Positions 27,578-36,224 of a stretch of 64,000 nucleotides of DNA are shown piece by piece. The notes beneath the pieces are model-generated. The model was given only the letters and a program-made list of their open reading frames with translations, made no database searches and had not been told where the DNA came from. This stretch comes from Streptomyces inusitatus. Its GTDB lineage: Bacteria; Actinomycetota; Actinomycetes; Streptomycetales; Streptomycetaceae. The translations under genes and the position numbers were made by a program. The stretch spans positions 247,071 to 311,070 of the forward strand of contig NZ_BMWG01000005.1 of NCBI RefSeq assembly GCF_014651115.1, in the 5' to 3' direction. Position 1 is the first letter of the stretch. Each line of letters opens with the position of its first letter.

Positions 27578-30091
27578 TCACGCCCAGCGGGAGGCCAGCA
27601 GCAGGGCGATGTCGTCGGGGCGGTCGGAGGAGTGCACGGCCTCGCGGATCAGACGGTCGGCGGTCTCGGCCAGCGGGATGGAGCCGCACTCGGCGAGGGC
27701 GGCGCGCAGCCGTTCGACCCCGAGGTCGATATCGGTCCCCGGCCGCTCCACCAGTCCGTCGGTGTAGAGGGCGAGCACCGCGCCGGGCTCCAGGCGCAGT
27801 TCGGTGACGGGGTAGCGGGCCTCCGGGTCGACGCCCAGGACGACGCCGCCCGCCAGGTCCAGCACCTCGGTCGGGCCGTGCGGATGGTGCAGCAGGGGCT
27901 GCGGATGCCCCGCCCGTACCGCCTGGGTACGGCCCGTCACCGGGTCGACGAGCACATAGCAGCAGCTGGCGAACTGGCCCGGATCCAGGTCGATCAGCAG
28001 CCGGTTGGTGCCGCTCATCACCTCCTGGGGATCGTGCCCGCTCAGCGCGAACGCCCGCACCGCGCTGCGCAGTTGCCCCATCGTCGCGGCGGCGGCGACC
28101 CCGTGGCCCTGGACGTCCCCGATGACCAGGGCGAGTTCCCCGCCCGTCACCACGACGTCGTACCAGTCGCCGCCGACGTCCATGCCCTGGGTGCCGGGGA
28201 GATAGCGGCCGACGGTGGTCGCGTTCCTCAGCACCGGCAGCCGGTGCGGCAGCAGGGCGTCCTGGAGCCCCCGGGCCAGGGCGGACTCGGAGTCGTAGCG
28301 CTGGGCCCGCTCCAGGGCCTGGGCGATCAGCCCGGCGAGCGCGGTGAGGACCGTGCGCTCCTCGTGGCTGAAGACGCGCGGCCGGTCGAAGCCGAGGATG
28401 CAGGAGCCCACCGGACGCCCGGAGGCGATCAGCGGCAGAAAGGCCCGCGCGCCCACATGGGCGTCCAGCGGGATCCCGGGGTACGCGGCGGCCAGATGGC
28501 GCATCGACTCGTAGAACAGCGGGCGGCCGGAGGTGAGCGTCTCGACGCCGGGCAGCCGCGCGTCGAGCGCCACACCGTCGAAGCGGTCCAGGAAGCCCTG
28601 CGGGAAGCCGGTCTCCCAGGCGAGGAAGAGATGTCTCTCGTGCAGCAGATAGATCGCCAGACCGCCGCCGCCGAAGGCCGGCAGCAGCTCCTCGGTCACC
28701 ACGGCGGACACCTGGCGGGCGGTCACCGCCTCGGTCAGCGCGATGGCGAGGGCGACCGGGCGGTACAGGACGGAGGCCCGGTCCGCCGGGGCGACCAGCC
28801 CGGCGGCGGCGCCCGCCGGCTCCCCGGCGGCCTGCTCCTGTGGCGGCCCGTCCGCCGGCGCGAGGACGACGGTGACACCGTCGTGGCCGGGCTGGAGGGA
28901 GAAGGAGAGCCATTCGTCCGGCGGCCGGCGGGCGGTGAAGCCCACCGGATCGTGGGAGATCATGGCGGCCCTGAAGTGGTCCTCGAAGAGCGGCTGTCCG
29001 AGCCAGGGGAGCGCCTCCCACAGCACCCGGCCGACCAGTTCGGGCCGCCCGAGGCCCAGCGAGGTCTCGGCGCTCCGGTTGAGATGGACGATCCTGCCGA
29101 GCCGGTCGAGGGAGAGCAGGCCGCGGGTGAGCCGGTCGGTGGCCTCGGTGGTGACCGGCCCCGATCCCAGATCCAGTACAAAACCGCTCAGCGGCCCGGC
29201 GCTTCCGCCGGACGGGCCGGTCCCGCGGCCGGACAGCTCGATCAGATAGGGGCGGCCGTCGGGGCCGCAGACCCGGATCCGGCGGGTCGTCGGCAGGACC
29301 GAGGCCGCGATCTGGCGGGCGAGCGCCCAGAGCCCGAGCACGTCCTCCCCCGCCAGCCCCTCGGTGAAGGCCTCGACGGTGCCGGGGAACTCCCCCGCCG
29401 GGGAGTCGAGGATCGTGTGCGTCCCCGCGTCCGCCGCGACCTCGCCGGTGGCCAGGTCCCAGGTGAAGCGCCCCAGCCGGACCGGGGGCGTGCTGGTGGC
29501 GGGCGACTGGACGGAGACCGGATCCGCGTCCCACTCCACGCCGACACCCCGGTCCGCGAGCGTGCCCAGCGCCGCCCCGAGCCTGCGGGCCGCGTTGTGC
29601 ATCCGGTGGCGGTCGCCGTTCTCGATCGGCTGTCCGGGCGTGGCCCGGCGCAGCACCGCGAGGACCCCGGCCCGCTCGCGCCCGGCGGCCACCGGCGCGT
29701 ACATCGAACCGAACGGGAACGGCAGTCCCGCCATCAGCTGCGGAAACCGGCGCATGGCCTCCTCTGCGTCGGCGAGATGGACGGCGCGCCCCAGCCGGTA
29801 GGCCTCTGCGATCGGGAAGGGACGGTTCACATGCATCCGCCACCAGGGGTGGAACAGCCCCGGCGGCAGCCCGGTGAGCGCGGCCAGTCTGAGCAGCCCC
29901 TCGGTGCGGGAGCGCAGATAGATCCCGCCCGCGAAGCCGCCGACCGCCTCGACCGCGCTCACGACCGACTGCGAGAGCACCAGCTCCAGCTCGCCCGGCG
30001 GCCGCCCGCCGCTCCTGCGCGTCCCGGGCGCCGCCCCGTGTTTCCCCGGCTTGCCCGGCGGGGTGCGCCCGGCCGCGTCGTACCAGGTCAC
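27578..30091 (-). CDS. GAF/PAS sensor PP2C-type phosphatase (SpoIIE family)
   Basis: This protein of about 837 residues combines sensory and phosphatase modules. An N-terminal GAF-like domain (SMYAPVAAGRERAGVLAVL) is followed by a PAS-like region (LLSLDRLGRIVHLNRSAETSLG), a second GAF domain (FLPLIASGRPVGSCILGFDR) and a C-terminal SpoIIE/PP2C domain. The last has the metal-binding motifs GGDWYDVV, VIGDVQGHG and RPDDIALLLA. Such proteins dephosphorylate anti-sigma-factor antagonists in Rsb/BldG-like partner-switching pathways. The GTG at 30091 follows AAGGGG by 12 nt; the frame is open to 30175 and the exact start is uncertain. It is divergent from the RpiR regulator. An anti-sigma-like ATPase gene at 48.5 kb could belong to the same type of pathway, but this is speculative. 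Confidence 0.87.
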   Translation of the reverse strand: MTWYDAAGRTPPGKPGKHGAAPGTRRSGGRPPGELELVLSQSVVSAVEAVGGFAGGIYLRSRTEGLLRLAALTGLPPGLFHPWWRMHVNRPFPIAEAYRLGRAVHLADAEEAMRRFPQLMAGLPFPFGSMYAPVAAGRERAGVLAVLRRATPGQPIENGDRHRMHNAARRLGAALGTLADRGVGVEWDADPVSVQSPATSTPPVRLGRFTWDLATGEVAADAGTHTILDSPAGEFPGTVEAFTEGLAGEDVLGLWALARQIAASVLPTTRRIRVCGPDGRPYLIELSGRGTGPSGGSAGPLSGFVLDLGSGPVTTEATDRLTRGLLSLDRLGRIVHLNRSAETSLGLGRPELVGRVLWEALPWLGQPLFEDHFRAAMISHDPVGFTARRPPDEWLSFSLQPGHDGVTVVLAPADGPPQEQAAGEPAGAAAGLVAPADRASVLYRPVALAIALTEAVTARQVSAVVTEELLPAFGGGGLAIYLLHERHLFLAWETGFPQGFLDRFDGVALDARLPGVETLTSGRPLFYESMRHLAAAYPGIPLDAHVGARAFLPLIASGRPVGSCILGFDRPRVFSHEERTVLTALAGLIAQALERAQRYDSESALARGLQDALLPHRLPVLRNATTVGRYLPGTQGMDVGGDWYDVVVTGGELALVIGDVQGHGVAAAATMGQLRSAVRAFALSGHDPQEVMSGTNRLLIDLDPGQFASCCYVLVDPVTGRTQAVRAGHPQPLLHHPHGPTEVLDLAGGVVLGVDPEARYPVTELRLEPGAVLALYTDGLVERPGTDIDLGVERLRAALAECGSIPLAETADRLIREAVHSSDRPDDIALLLASRWA

Positions 30092-30290
30092 ACAGCCAGC
30101 ATGCCCCTTGGCCGCCGCCACGCGCATCTCCGTCGGGCGCGGATCCCGCACGGCTGCCCCCCCGGGACGGAACACCGGCGCCCGTCCCGTCCGCCATCCG
30201 AGACGGCGGACCGACGGGCTCGACCGGCGGCTCGGTTCACGGGCTCCTGGGCTATGTTGAGCGGCAGCGGGACGAGAAGGAGTGACTCCG

Positions 30291-31214
30291 GTGCCATCAG
30301 ATCAGCAGGCACGCGCACAGGCGTCTGCGATCACCCCGGGACGGCTGTCCCCCGACGCGGAGCCCGCCCCCACCGACAGGGTTCTCGCCCTCTTCGGCGG
30401 CCACCGGCTCTCGCCGGGGCAGCGGCGGATCGCCCGGTACATCACCGACCATCTCACCGAGGCGGCCTTCCTCTCGATCACCGACCTCGCCGAGCGGGTC
30501 GGGGTCAGCCAGCCCTCGGTGACGCGCTTCGCCGCCTCCGTCGGCTTCAGCGGATATCCGGCGCTGCGGGAGGCCCTCCAGCCGATCGCGCTCTCCGCCG
30601 TCGCGCCCTCCCCCGCCCCGGACGGCCAGGACCGCCGCAACGAGCTCCAGGCAGCGATCGACGCCGAGATCGAGAATCTGGAGCAGCTGCGCCGGGGGCT
30701 CGCCGACGCCGGCCAGGTGCTCGACATCGGCCGCGAGCTGGCCCGCTCGGTGCCGCTGACCGTTCTGGGCCTGCGGATCTCCGCCTCGCTCGCCGAGTAC
30801 TTCGCCTACGCGGCCCGCCGGATCCACCCCGATGTACGGGCCGTGACCCGGGGCGGCAGCGTCGCCTACGACGCCCTCCTCCAGTCCAGGGAGGCCGGCG
30901 GGAGCTGGGTGCTGGCGTTCGCCATGCCCCGGCACGCCCATGAGACCCTCGCGGCGATGCGCACCGCCCGGGCCTCCGGGCTGAAGATCGCCCTGGTCAC
31001 CGATCCGGCCCTCGGTCCGCTGCTGGACGAGGCCGACGCGACGCTGACCGCCGCCACCGGGTCACGGCTGGTCTTCGACTCCTACGCGGCCCCCGGGGTG
31101 CTGTCGGCGGCCCTGCTCCAGGCGATGGCCGACGCCGATCCGCAGCGCACCCAGGCCCGGCTCGAAGGCTATGAACACGCCGCCGAACAGCACAACTTCT
31201 TCCTGGAGGAGTGA
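30291..31214 (+). CDS. MurR/RpiR family transcriptional regulator
   Basis: This 307-residue repressor has an N-terminal RpiR-type HTH (ITDLAERVGVSQPSVTRFAASVG) and a C-terminal SIS sugar-phosphate-binding domain (LTVLGLRISASLAEYFAYAAR, with a Ser-rich turn). Family members sense phosphosugars such as MurNAc-6-P. GTG 30291 is preferred since GAAGGAG ends 8 nt upstream; a GTG at 30282 overlaps that site. No murQ-type etherase or sugar transporter is adjacent. The downstream 388-bp AT-rich interval contains a palindrome of the kind this family binds. Confidence 0.88.
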   Translation: MPSDQQARAQASAITPGRLSPDAEPAPTDRVLALFGGHRLSPGQRRIARYITDHLTEAAFLSITDLAERVGVSQPSVTRFAASVGFSGYPALREALQPIALSAVAPSPAPDGQDRRNELQAAIDAEIENLEQLRRGLADAGQVLDIGRELARSVPLTVLGLRISASLAEYFAYAARRIHPDVRAVTRGGSVAYDALLQSREAGGSWVLAFAMPRHAHETLAAMRTARASGLKIALVTDPALGPLLDEADATLTAATGSRLVFDSYAAPGVLSAALLQAMADADPQRTQARLEGYEHAAEQHNFFLEE

Positions 31215-31227
31215 GCGGGGGACCGCC

Positions 31228-31247
31228 GGACGGGGGGTTTTCCGTCC
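31228..31247 (+). terminator. Hairpin after the RpiR gene
   Basis: GGACGG and CCGTCC flank GGGGTTTT (G-U pairs could extend the stem), 14 nt after the stop codon. Confidence 0.4.
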
Positions 31248-31257
31248 ACCGATGTGC

Positions 31258-31271
31258 ATGAAATTTTTCAT
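31258..31271. promoter_or_regulatory. Palindrome resembling an RpiR-family operator
   Basis: ATGAAA-TT-TTTCAT is an inverted repeat with 6-bp arms and a 2-bp centre in a very AT-rich patch (31258-31306), 44 bp downstream of the RpiR stop. TGAAA...TTTCA-type palindromes are typical of MurR/RpiR sites. No open gene follows on the plus strand. Confidence 0.45.
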
Positions 31272-31602
31272 ACCCTTGCTTACTCGACGGTATATATATT
31301 TACTGCTCTGGTACCGCCGGATCCCACGGGACACCGGTCGGCTCACGCTCACCAGGAAAGTCGGCAGCGCGCCACCATGCACTCATTCCCCCGCCACACC
31401 CCCAGCCACATCCGTCATGGCGAGCCCTCATGGGCCCCCGAGCCCTCGTGGGCCGGCTAGACCGGAGTCCGGGGAACGACGCTTCTCCTCCTCGCGTCAC
31501 CCTCCGCGGCGCTCCGCCCCGCGGGCAGCTCCGACCCTGCGGACTGCCCGCACCGGCGGCCTCGGTCAACCCCTGGACCGGGGCCGCCAGAACACTCGCG
31601 GG
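31272..31602. other. Gene-poor interval downstream of RpiR
   Basis: The first 40 bases are AT-rich (TATATATATT at 31291-31300) and look promoter-like, but no credible reading frame starts after them. The rest is GC-rich with no codon structure that I can support. It may be the scar of a lost RpiR target gene. Confidence 0.4.
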
Positions 31603-32376
31603 CTAGGACTCCCCGCCTTCCTGCCCCTTCTCCTTCTTGTGAGCGGCGAGAACGGCCGCCACGAACTCCGCGATGTACGCCTCGGCGGCCGCCTTGTCGA
31701 CACCGGCGCCGGTGAGCACCCCCGTACCCTCCGTACCTTCCTCCTGTTCCAGCAGTGCGAGCAGGATGTGCTCGGTGCCGATGTAGTTGTGCCCCAGCCG
31801 CAGGGCCTGGCGGTACGTCAGCTCCAGCGCCTTGCGTGCGCCCGCGTCGTACGGGATCAGCTCCGGCACCTCCTCGACGGCGACGGGGAGCGTCTCGGCC
31901 GCCGCCCGGCGGACGGCGTCCAGTGGGATGTCCTGGGCGAGGATCGCCCGGGCGGCCACGGCCTCGCGCTCGGTCACCAGTCCGAGCACGAGGTGCGCCG
32001 GGGTGATCCGCTCATTGCCGGCCGCCCGGGCCTCGTTCTGCGCGGCCATGATCACGCTCTTGGCGCGCGGGGTGAACCGGCTGAAGCCCTGGCTGGGGTC
32101 GAGGTCCTGGGCCTCCCCGCCGTCCTTCGAGACAAAGCGCTTCTGCGCGGCCTGTCGGGTGACCCCCATGCTCTTGCCGATCTCGCTCCAGGACGCGCCC
32201 GAGCGCCTGGCCTGGTCCACGAAGTGCCCGATCACATGGTCGGCGACCTCCCCGAGGTGGTCGGCCGCGACGATCGCGCCGGAGAGCTGGTCGAGGGCGC
32301 CCGAGTGGGCCGCCTTGATGGCCTCGATCAGATCGTCGAGGCGAACCGGATTCGTTGTCCGTGCGGAATTCTCCAT
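31603..32376 (-). CDS. Clp N-terminal-repeat protein with a helix-turn-helix
   Basis: This 257-residue protein has an N-terminal helical part ending in an HTH-like segment at about 62-82 (SWSEIGKSMGVTRQAAQKRF). It then carries two Clp-N repeats, at about 100-150 (RFTPRAKSVIMAAQNEARA; ITPAHLVLGL) and 165-245 (RKALELTYRQALRLGHNYIG; EHILLALL). These are the repeats by which ClpA/ClpC bind adaptors and phosphoarginine-type ligands, but no ATPase domain is present. It may be a regulator or a Clp adaptor or competitor. Two palindromes lie directly upstream, one covering the ribosome binding site, so autoregulation via the HTH is likely. The C-terminal tail is Lys/Glu-rich. Confidence 0.82.
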   Translation of the reverse strand: MENSARTTNPVRLDDLIEAIKAAHSGALDQLSGAIVAADHLGEVADHVIGHFVDQARRSGASWSEIGKSMGVTRQAAQKRFVSKDGGEAQDLDPSQGFSRFTPRAKSVIMAAQNEARAAGNERITPAHLVLGLVTEREAVAARAILAQDIPLDAVRRAAAETLPVAVEEVPELIPYDAGARKALELTYRQALRLGHNYIGTEHILLALLEQEEGTEGTGVLTGAGVDKAAAEAYIAEFVAAVLAAHKKEKGQEGGES

Positions 32377-32378
32377 GC

Positions 32379-32395
32379 GTCAACCTTAGGTTGAC
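32379..32395 (-). promoter_or_regulatory. Operator 1 of the Clp-N/HTH gene
   Basis: GTCAACCTTAGGTTGAC is a perfect 17-bp palindrome around one central base. It starts 2 bp upstream of the ATG and contains the AAGG ribosome binding site, so a bound protein would block transcription and translation initiation. Confidence 0.75.
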
Positions 32396-32407
32396 ACACC
32401 AGGGTGC

Positions 32408-32424
32408 GTCAACCCTTGGTTGAC
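32408..32424 (-). promoter_or_regulatory. Operator 2 of the Clp-N/HTH gene
   Basis: GTCAACCCTTGGTTGAC has the same 7-bp arms as operator 1, centred 29 bp further upstream (about three helical turns). Both are preceded by TGC and followed by A, giving a shared TGCGTCAACC half-site. Confidence 0.75.
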
Positions 32425-32449
32425 ATAGGGGAATCGCGTTCGAGGGCCG

Positions 32450-32923
32450 TCAGGCGGGCCGGAACCAGGCGGGGCCCTCCAGCTGGGCCTGCGCGATACG
32501 GAAGCGGGCGAACTCATTGAGCTCCGGCAGGGCGTCCAGGTCGAACCAGCCGACCTCCAGCGACTCGTCGTCGTTCACCCGGGCCTCGCCGCCGATCGCG
32601 CGGCAGCGGAAGGTGATGTCCATGTACTGGCACTGGTCGCCGTTGGGGTACGTGATGGGCTTGGGCAGGCCCTGGACCAGCGCCACCCGCTCGGCGACAC
32701 AGTGGACCGCCGTCTCCTCGTACACCTCGCGCACGGCGGTCACGGCCGGCTCCTCGCCCGGTTCGGCGATGCCGCCGATGACCGACCAGGCCCCGTTGTC
32801 GGCGCGCCGGTCCAGCAGCACCTGGCCCCGCTCGTTGAAGACGACCGCGCTGACCCCGGGGAGGAACAGCAGTTGATGGCCGGCGGTGACCCGAATGGCC
32901 CGGATGAAGTCAGGAGTTGCCAT
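32450..32923 (-). CDS. NUDIX hydrolase
   Basis: This 157-residue cytoplasmic pyrophosphohydrolase has a near-canonical Nudix box at residues 51-73: G51, E57, R65-E66 and E69-E70 in GIAEPGEEPAVTAVREVYEE. The terminal Gly is replaced by Ala. It starts LLFLPGVSAVVFNERGQVLL and includes a QCQYMDITFRCRA strand seen in Streptomyces MutT-like enzymes. The substrate (nucleotide sugar, dinucleotide or oxidised nucleotide) is unknown. ATG 32923. It lies 62 bp downstream of lnt on the same strand, so co-transcription with lnt is not excluded. Confidence 0.88.
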   Translation of the reverse strand: MATPDFIRAIRVTAGHQLLFLPGVSAVVFNERGQVLLDRRADNGAWSVIGGIAEPGEEPAVTAVREVYEETAVHCVAERVALVQGLPKPITYPNGDQCQYMDITFRCRAIGGEARVNDDESLEVGWFDLDALPELNEFARFRIAQAQLEGPAWFRPA

Positions 32924-32985
32924 GGCTGCGACCCTAACCGATTAATTCTGGCCCGGATTTGACCTGAATACGGGGAAGTCGGGAG

Positions 32986-34587
32986 CTACCCGGCGGCGGA
33001 CCGCTTACGCCGCCACGCCCGCGCGGAACCCACCGCGACCCAGCCCAGCCCGCCCGCGGCCACGGCCATCAGCACGATCTCGGGAGCCACGCCGAGCCGG
33101 GTCGCCGGGGTGAGCGAGGAGCGCAGCGGCACCTCCGCGACCAGCGCGTCCGGGGTGAACATCCGGGTCCGCTGGACGATCTCCCCGTCCGGCATGATCA
33201 CCGCGCTCACTCCGCTGGTGACCGGGACGACGACGGAGCGGCCGTGCTCGACCGCCCGCACCTGGGACATCGCCAGCTGCTGGTAGGTCATCTCGCTGCG
33301 GCCGAAGGTGGCGTTGTTGCTGGGTACGGAGATCATCTGGGCGCCGGCCTCGACGGTGTCCCGGGCCATGTCGTCGAAGGCCGCCTCGTAGCAGGTGACG
33401 AGGCCGACCTTGGTGCCGGCCAGATCGAAGACGCCGACCTTGTCACCGGGCCCGAAGTCGCGGCGCACCCGGTCGACGTCCGAGCTGAAGAGCCGTACGA
33501 ACGAGCGCATCGGGATGTACTCGCCGAAGGGCTGCACATGGCGCTTGTGGTAGGTGTCGACCGGGCCGCGCTCGGGGTCCCACTTGATGAGGGTGTTGCT
33601 GAGCTTGCCGGTCTCGGGGGTGAGCACCGCGCCGACGGCGGTGGGGACGCCGATGGCCCGCACGGCGTCGTCGATGACCTGGCGGGCATCGGGGTTGCGG
33701 TAGGGATCCAGGTCGGAGGAGTTCTCCGGCCACAGCACGAAGTCCGGCTTGGCCACGCGGCCGGCCGCCACGTCCTCGGCGAGCTGCTCGGTGCGGCGGG
33801 CGTGGTTGTCGAGGACCGCGCGCCGCTGGGAGTTGAAATCGAGCCCCAGCCTCGGCACATTGCCCTGGATCGCGGCGACGGTCGCGGTGCCGTCCTCGGC
33901 GGAGTCGTCCACCAGCGGGAGCGCGGCGAGGGCGGCCGTGACGGGGACGAGGAGGCTGAGCAGCGCGGCGGCCAGCGGGCCGCGCGGCAGGGCGCGGGTG
34001 CGCCGGAATTCGAGGCCGCGCCGGACCGTCTCGTACAGCCCGAAACCGCACAGGACCACGGCGAACCCGAGCACGGGGGTGCCGCCCAGGGCGGCGAGCG
34101 GCAGAAAGAGGCCGTCGGCCTGCCCGAAGGCGACCTTGCCCCAGGGGAAGCCCTCGAAGGGGAACCGGGCGCGGGCCGCCTCGCCGAGGATCCAGACGGC
34201 GGCGGCGAGGACCGGCCAGAGGGGGAGCCGGGTGACGACGGCGATGCCCAGCGCGGTGAGCGCGATGAACAGCGCCTCCACGGCGGCCAGCGCGATCCAG
34301 GGCACCGGGCCGACGTCCTCGCCGGTCCAGCTGAGCAGCGGCAGCAGAAAACCGAGGCCGGCCAGGTATCCGAGGCCGAAGGCGGAGCGCGGCCGGCGGC
34401 CGTGCAGGCTCCAGGCGAGGAGGGCGAACGCGGGCACCGCCAGCCACCACAGGGGCCGGGGCGGGAAGCTCAGGAAGAGCAGCACCCCGGAGAGGGCGGC
34501 GGCCCCTGGCCGGATGAGCCGCCGCAGTGGCGAGCCGCTCGCGGCGGGGGCGGGCTGGGTGTCGACGGCGGTGATGGTGGCGCTCAC
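32986..34587 (-). CDS. lnt: Apolipoprotein N-acyltransferase
   Basis: This 533-residue membrane enzyme transfers an acyl chain to the N-terminal diacylglyceryl-Cys of lipoproteins. Five to seven membrane segments lie in residues 30-225, followed by a carbon-nitrogen hydrolase domain on the outer face. The triad is E288 (LWPENS), K348 (TYHKRHVQPFGEYIP) and C399 (VTCYEAAF). A last membrane helix lies at about 500-520. Many actinobacteria have Lnt or Ppm1-type fusions; here only Lnt is visible. The start is GTG 34587 with a weak ribosome binding site. A 107-bp gap separates it from the upstream same-strand membrane protein. Confidence 0.93.
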   Translation of the reverse strand: MSATITAVDTQPAPAASGSPLRRLIRPGAAALSGVLLFLSFPPRPLWWLAVPAFALLAWSLHGRRPRSAFGLGYLAGLGFLLPLLSWTGEDVGPVPWIALAAVEALFIALTALGIAVVTRLPLWPVLAAAVWILGEAARARFPFEGFPWGKVAFGQADGLFLPLAALGGTPVLGFAVVLCGFGLYETVRRGLEFRRTRALPRGPLAAALLSLLVPVTAALAALPLVDDSAEDGTATVAAIQGNVPRLGLDFNSQRRAVLDNHARRTEQLAEDVAAGRVAKPDFVLWPENSSDLDPYRNPDARQVIDDAVRAIGVPTAVGAVLTPETGKLSNTLIKWDPERGPVDTYHKRHVQPFGEYIPMRSFVRLFSSDVDRVRRDFGPGDKVGVFDLAGTKVGLVTCYEAAFDDMARDTVEAGAQMISVPSNNATFGRSEMTYQQLAMSQVRAVEHGRSVVVPVTSGVSAVIMPDGEIVQRTRMFTPDALVAEVPLRSSLTPATRLGVAPEIVLMAVAAGGLGWVAVGSARAWRRKRSAAG

Positions 34588-34693
34588 CCTGCGGAGTCTA
34601 CGGTGGGCGGCCGGGGGCCCTCCCGAGCGGGCCGGACGGGTGGCCGGTTGTCCGCGCCGCTGCCGCGTTCGGGTGACGGCCGGGAAGAGGGTC

Positions 34694-35260
34694 TCAGATC
34701 TGTGCCGGGGCGCCGGTGCCCCCGCCGGCGGGGCGGAGGAGGTCGCGGATGGCGCGTACGGCCGCCTCGGCGTCGTCCACGGTGACGGTGAAGGTCCTGC
34801 CGTCGCCCAGGGTGACGATCAGGCCCTCGCCCCGGCGCACGACGACCGCCGTGCCCTTCTCGGGGAGCCAGCGGTAGCCCCAGCCGCCCCACTGGCGCGG
34901 GGTGACGCGCGGGGCGAACTCCGCGCCCACCACGTGGGAGAGCGGAATCCTCCGGCGTGGCAGCCCGATGTGTCCGCAGCGCACCTCGACGCCGTCGCTG
35001 TCGACGCGGACCGAGACATGGACGAAGGCGAGAGTGCCGTAGAGCATCAGCAGGCCCGCCGCGACACAGCCGATCACGGACATCAGCAGCGGGACGATGC
35101 CCGAGGTCCATGAGCCGTTCACGGCCAGCTCGATGCCGAGCGTGACGCAGGCGACGCCCGCGATGGCGAGCAGCCACTGAAGGCGATTGGTCGCGCGGCC
35201 GGTCCACACCGCGGGCACGGGCTCCGCGGCGGTCGGCGGGTCGTGGGGGTGGTCCCTCAT
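34694..35260 (-). CDS. Two-TM membrane protein with PH-like domain
   Basis: This 188-residue protein has a short cytoplasmic N-terminus and two membrane helices (about 27-45 LQWLLAIAGVACVTLGIEL and 50-75). A soluble domain of about 110 residues follows, beginning VSVRVDSDGVEVRCGHIGLP. The beta-strand pattern and the RIPLSHVVGAEF and TPRQWGGWGYRW segments resemble bacterial PH-like domains. The function is unknown. It precedes lnt on the same strand with a 106-bp gap, so the relation to lipoprotein maturation is only positional. Confidence 0.7.
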   Translation of the reverse strand: MRDHPHDPPTAAEPVPAVWTGRATNRLQWLLAIAGVACVTLGIELAVNGSWTSGIVPLLMSVIGCVAAGLLMLYGTLAFVHVSVRVDSDGVEVRCGHIGLPRRRIPLSHVVGAEFAPRVTPRQWGGWGYRWLPEKGTAVVVRRGEGLIVTLGDGRTFTVTVDDAEAAVRAIRDLLRPAGGGTGAPAQI

Positions 35261-35392
35261 GCGAGCAGCGTACCCAGCTTCCGGCGGGTCGGCATCGAGC
35301 CTGCCGGACGGATGGCGAAACGGGTGAAAAGGGTCACAATGGGCGGCGGGCTGTGAACGATCGCCGAGTGCCGGACGAGTCGCCCGCGCCGG

Positions 35393-36166
35393 TCAGTGGA
35401 CGGAGGGCACGGCCTGGAGGAGGCGGCCCTCGGCGTAGGCGGTCGCCCGGCCGGGCAGGCCGGACTCCCGGCCGTTGAGGAGCACGGTGAGCGAGCCGGT
35501 CGCGGCGGCGTCCGGCGCGGGCCGTGACCCGATCCGGCGCAGCGCCTGCGCCGCCACCGGTTCGGCGGAGCCGAGGAGCGCCACGGACGCCCCGACGGCG
35601 GCGCGGATGCGTTCGGCGACCAGTTCGTAATGGGTGCAGCCCAGGACGACGGCCCTTACATCGGCGGGGGTGCGCGCCGCAGCGGCGGCCACCGCCCGCT
35701 CGATCGCGGCCTCGTCCGCCTGCTCCACGGCGTCGGCGAGCCCCGGGCAGGGCACCTCCGTCACCGGGACCGAGTCGGCGAACTCGCGGATCAGACCGCG
35801 CTGGTACGGGCTGCCGGTGGTCGCCGGGGTCGCCCAGATGGCGACCGGACCGCCGCCCGCCGCCGCCGGCTTGATCGCCGGGACGGTGCCGATGACCGGT
35901 ACGGAGGGCTCCAGCTCGGCGCGGAGCGCGGGCAGGGCGTGCACGGAGGCGGTGTTGCAGGCGACGATCAGCGCGTCGGGCTCGTGCGCGGCGGCGGCGC
36001 GGGCCGCCGCGAGCGCCCGCTCGGTCAGATCGGCCGGGGTGCGCGGACCCCAGGGCATCCCGTCGGGGTCGCACGACAGCAGGAGGTCGGCGTCGGGGCG
36101 CAGCCCGCGTACCGCCGCGGCTGCCGCGAGGAGGCCGATTCCGGAGTCAAGGAGCGCGATCTTCAC
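35393..36166 (-). CDS. Aspartate/glutamate racemase family protein (MurI-like)
   Basis: This 257-residue protein has both catalytic Cys of glutamate racemase: C70 in VACNTASVHALP and C177 in LGCTHYELV. D7-S8 in LLDSGIG begins the fold, and SP(YQRGLIREF) fits the family. Its overall composition is Ala/Arg-rich. It probably makes D-glutamate or is a paralogous racemase; most Streptomyces carry a separate murI elsewhere, so housekeeping status is uncertain. GTG 36166 gives a normal MurI length. A longer frame to 36226 would overlap the divergent glycosyltransferase start and is unlikely. Confidence 0.78.
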   Translation of the reverse strand: MKIALLDSGIGLLAAAAAVRGLRPDADLLLSCDPDGMPWGPRTPADLTERALAAARAAAAHEPDALIVACNTASVHALPALRAELEPSVPVIGTVPAIKPAAAGGGPVAIWATPATTGSPYQRGLIREFADSVPVTEVPCPGLADAVEQADEAAIERAVAAAAARTPADVRAVVLGCTHYELVAERIRAAVGASVALLGSAEPVAAQALRRIGSRPAPDAAATGSLTVLLNGRESGLPGRATAYAEGRLLQAVPSVH

Positions 36167-36224
36167 CCGGTCACCATAGTCGACAGGGCTTGTCGGAGCC
36201 GTTCGGTGGGGCAGACTGCGGCGC

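Noticed and set aside
27237..30197. Long alternative frame opposite or within the phosphatase gene
   Set aside because: The translation is Arg/Gly/Pro-rich without motifs. The overlapping frame has GAF, PAS and PP2C domains.
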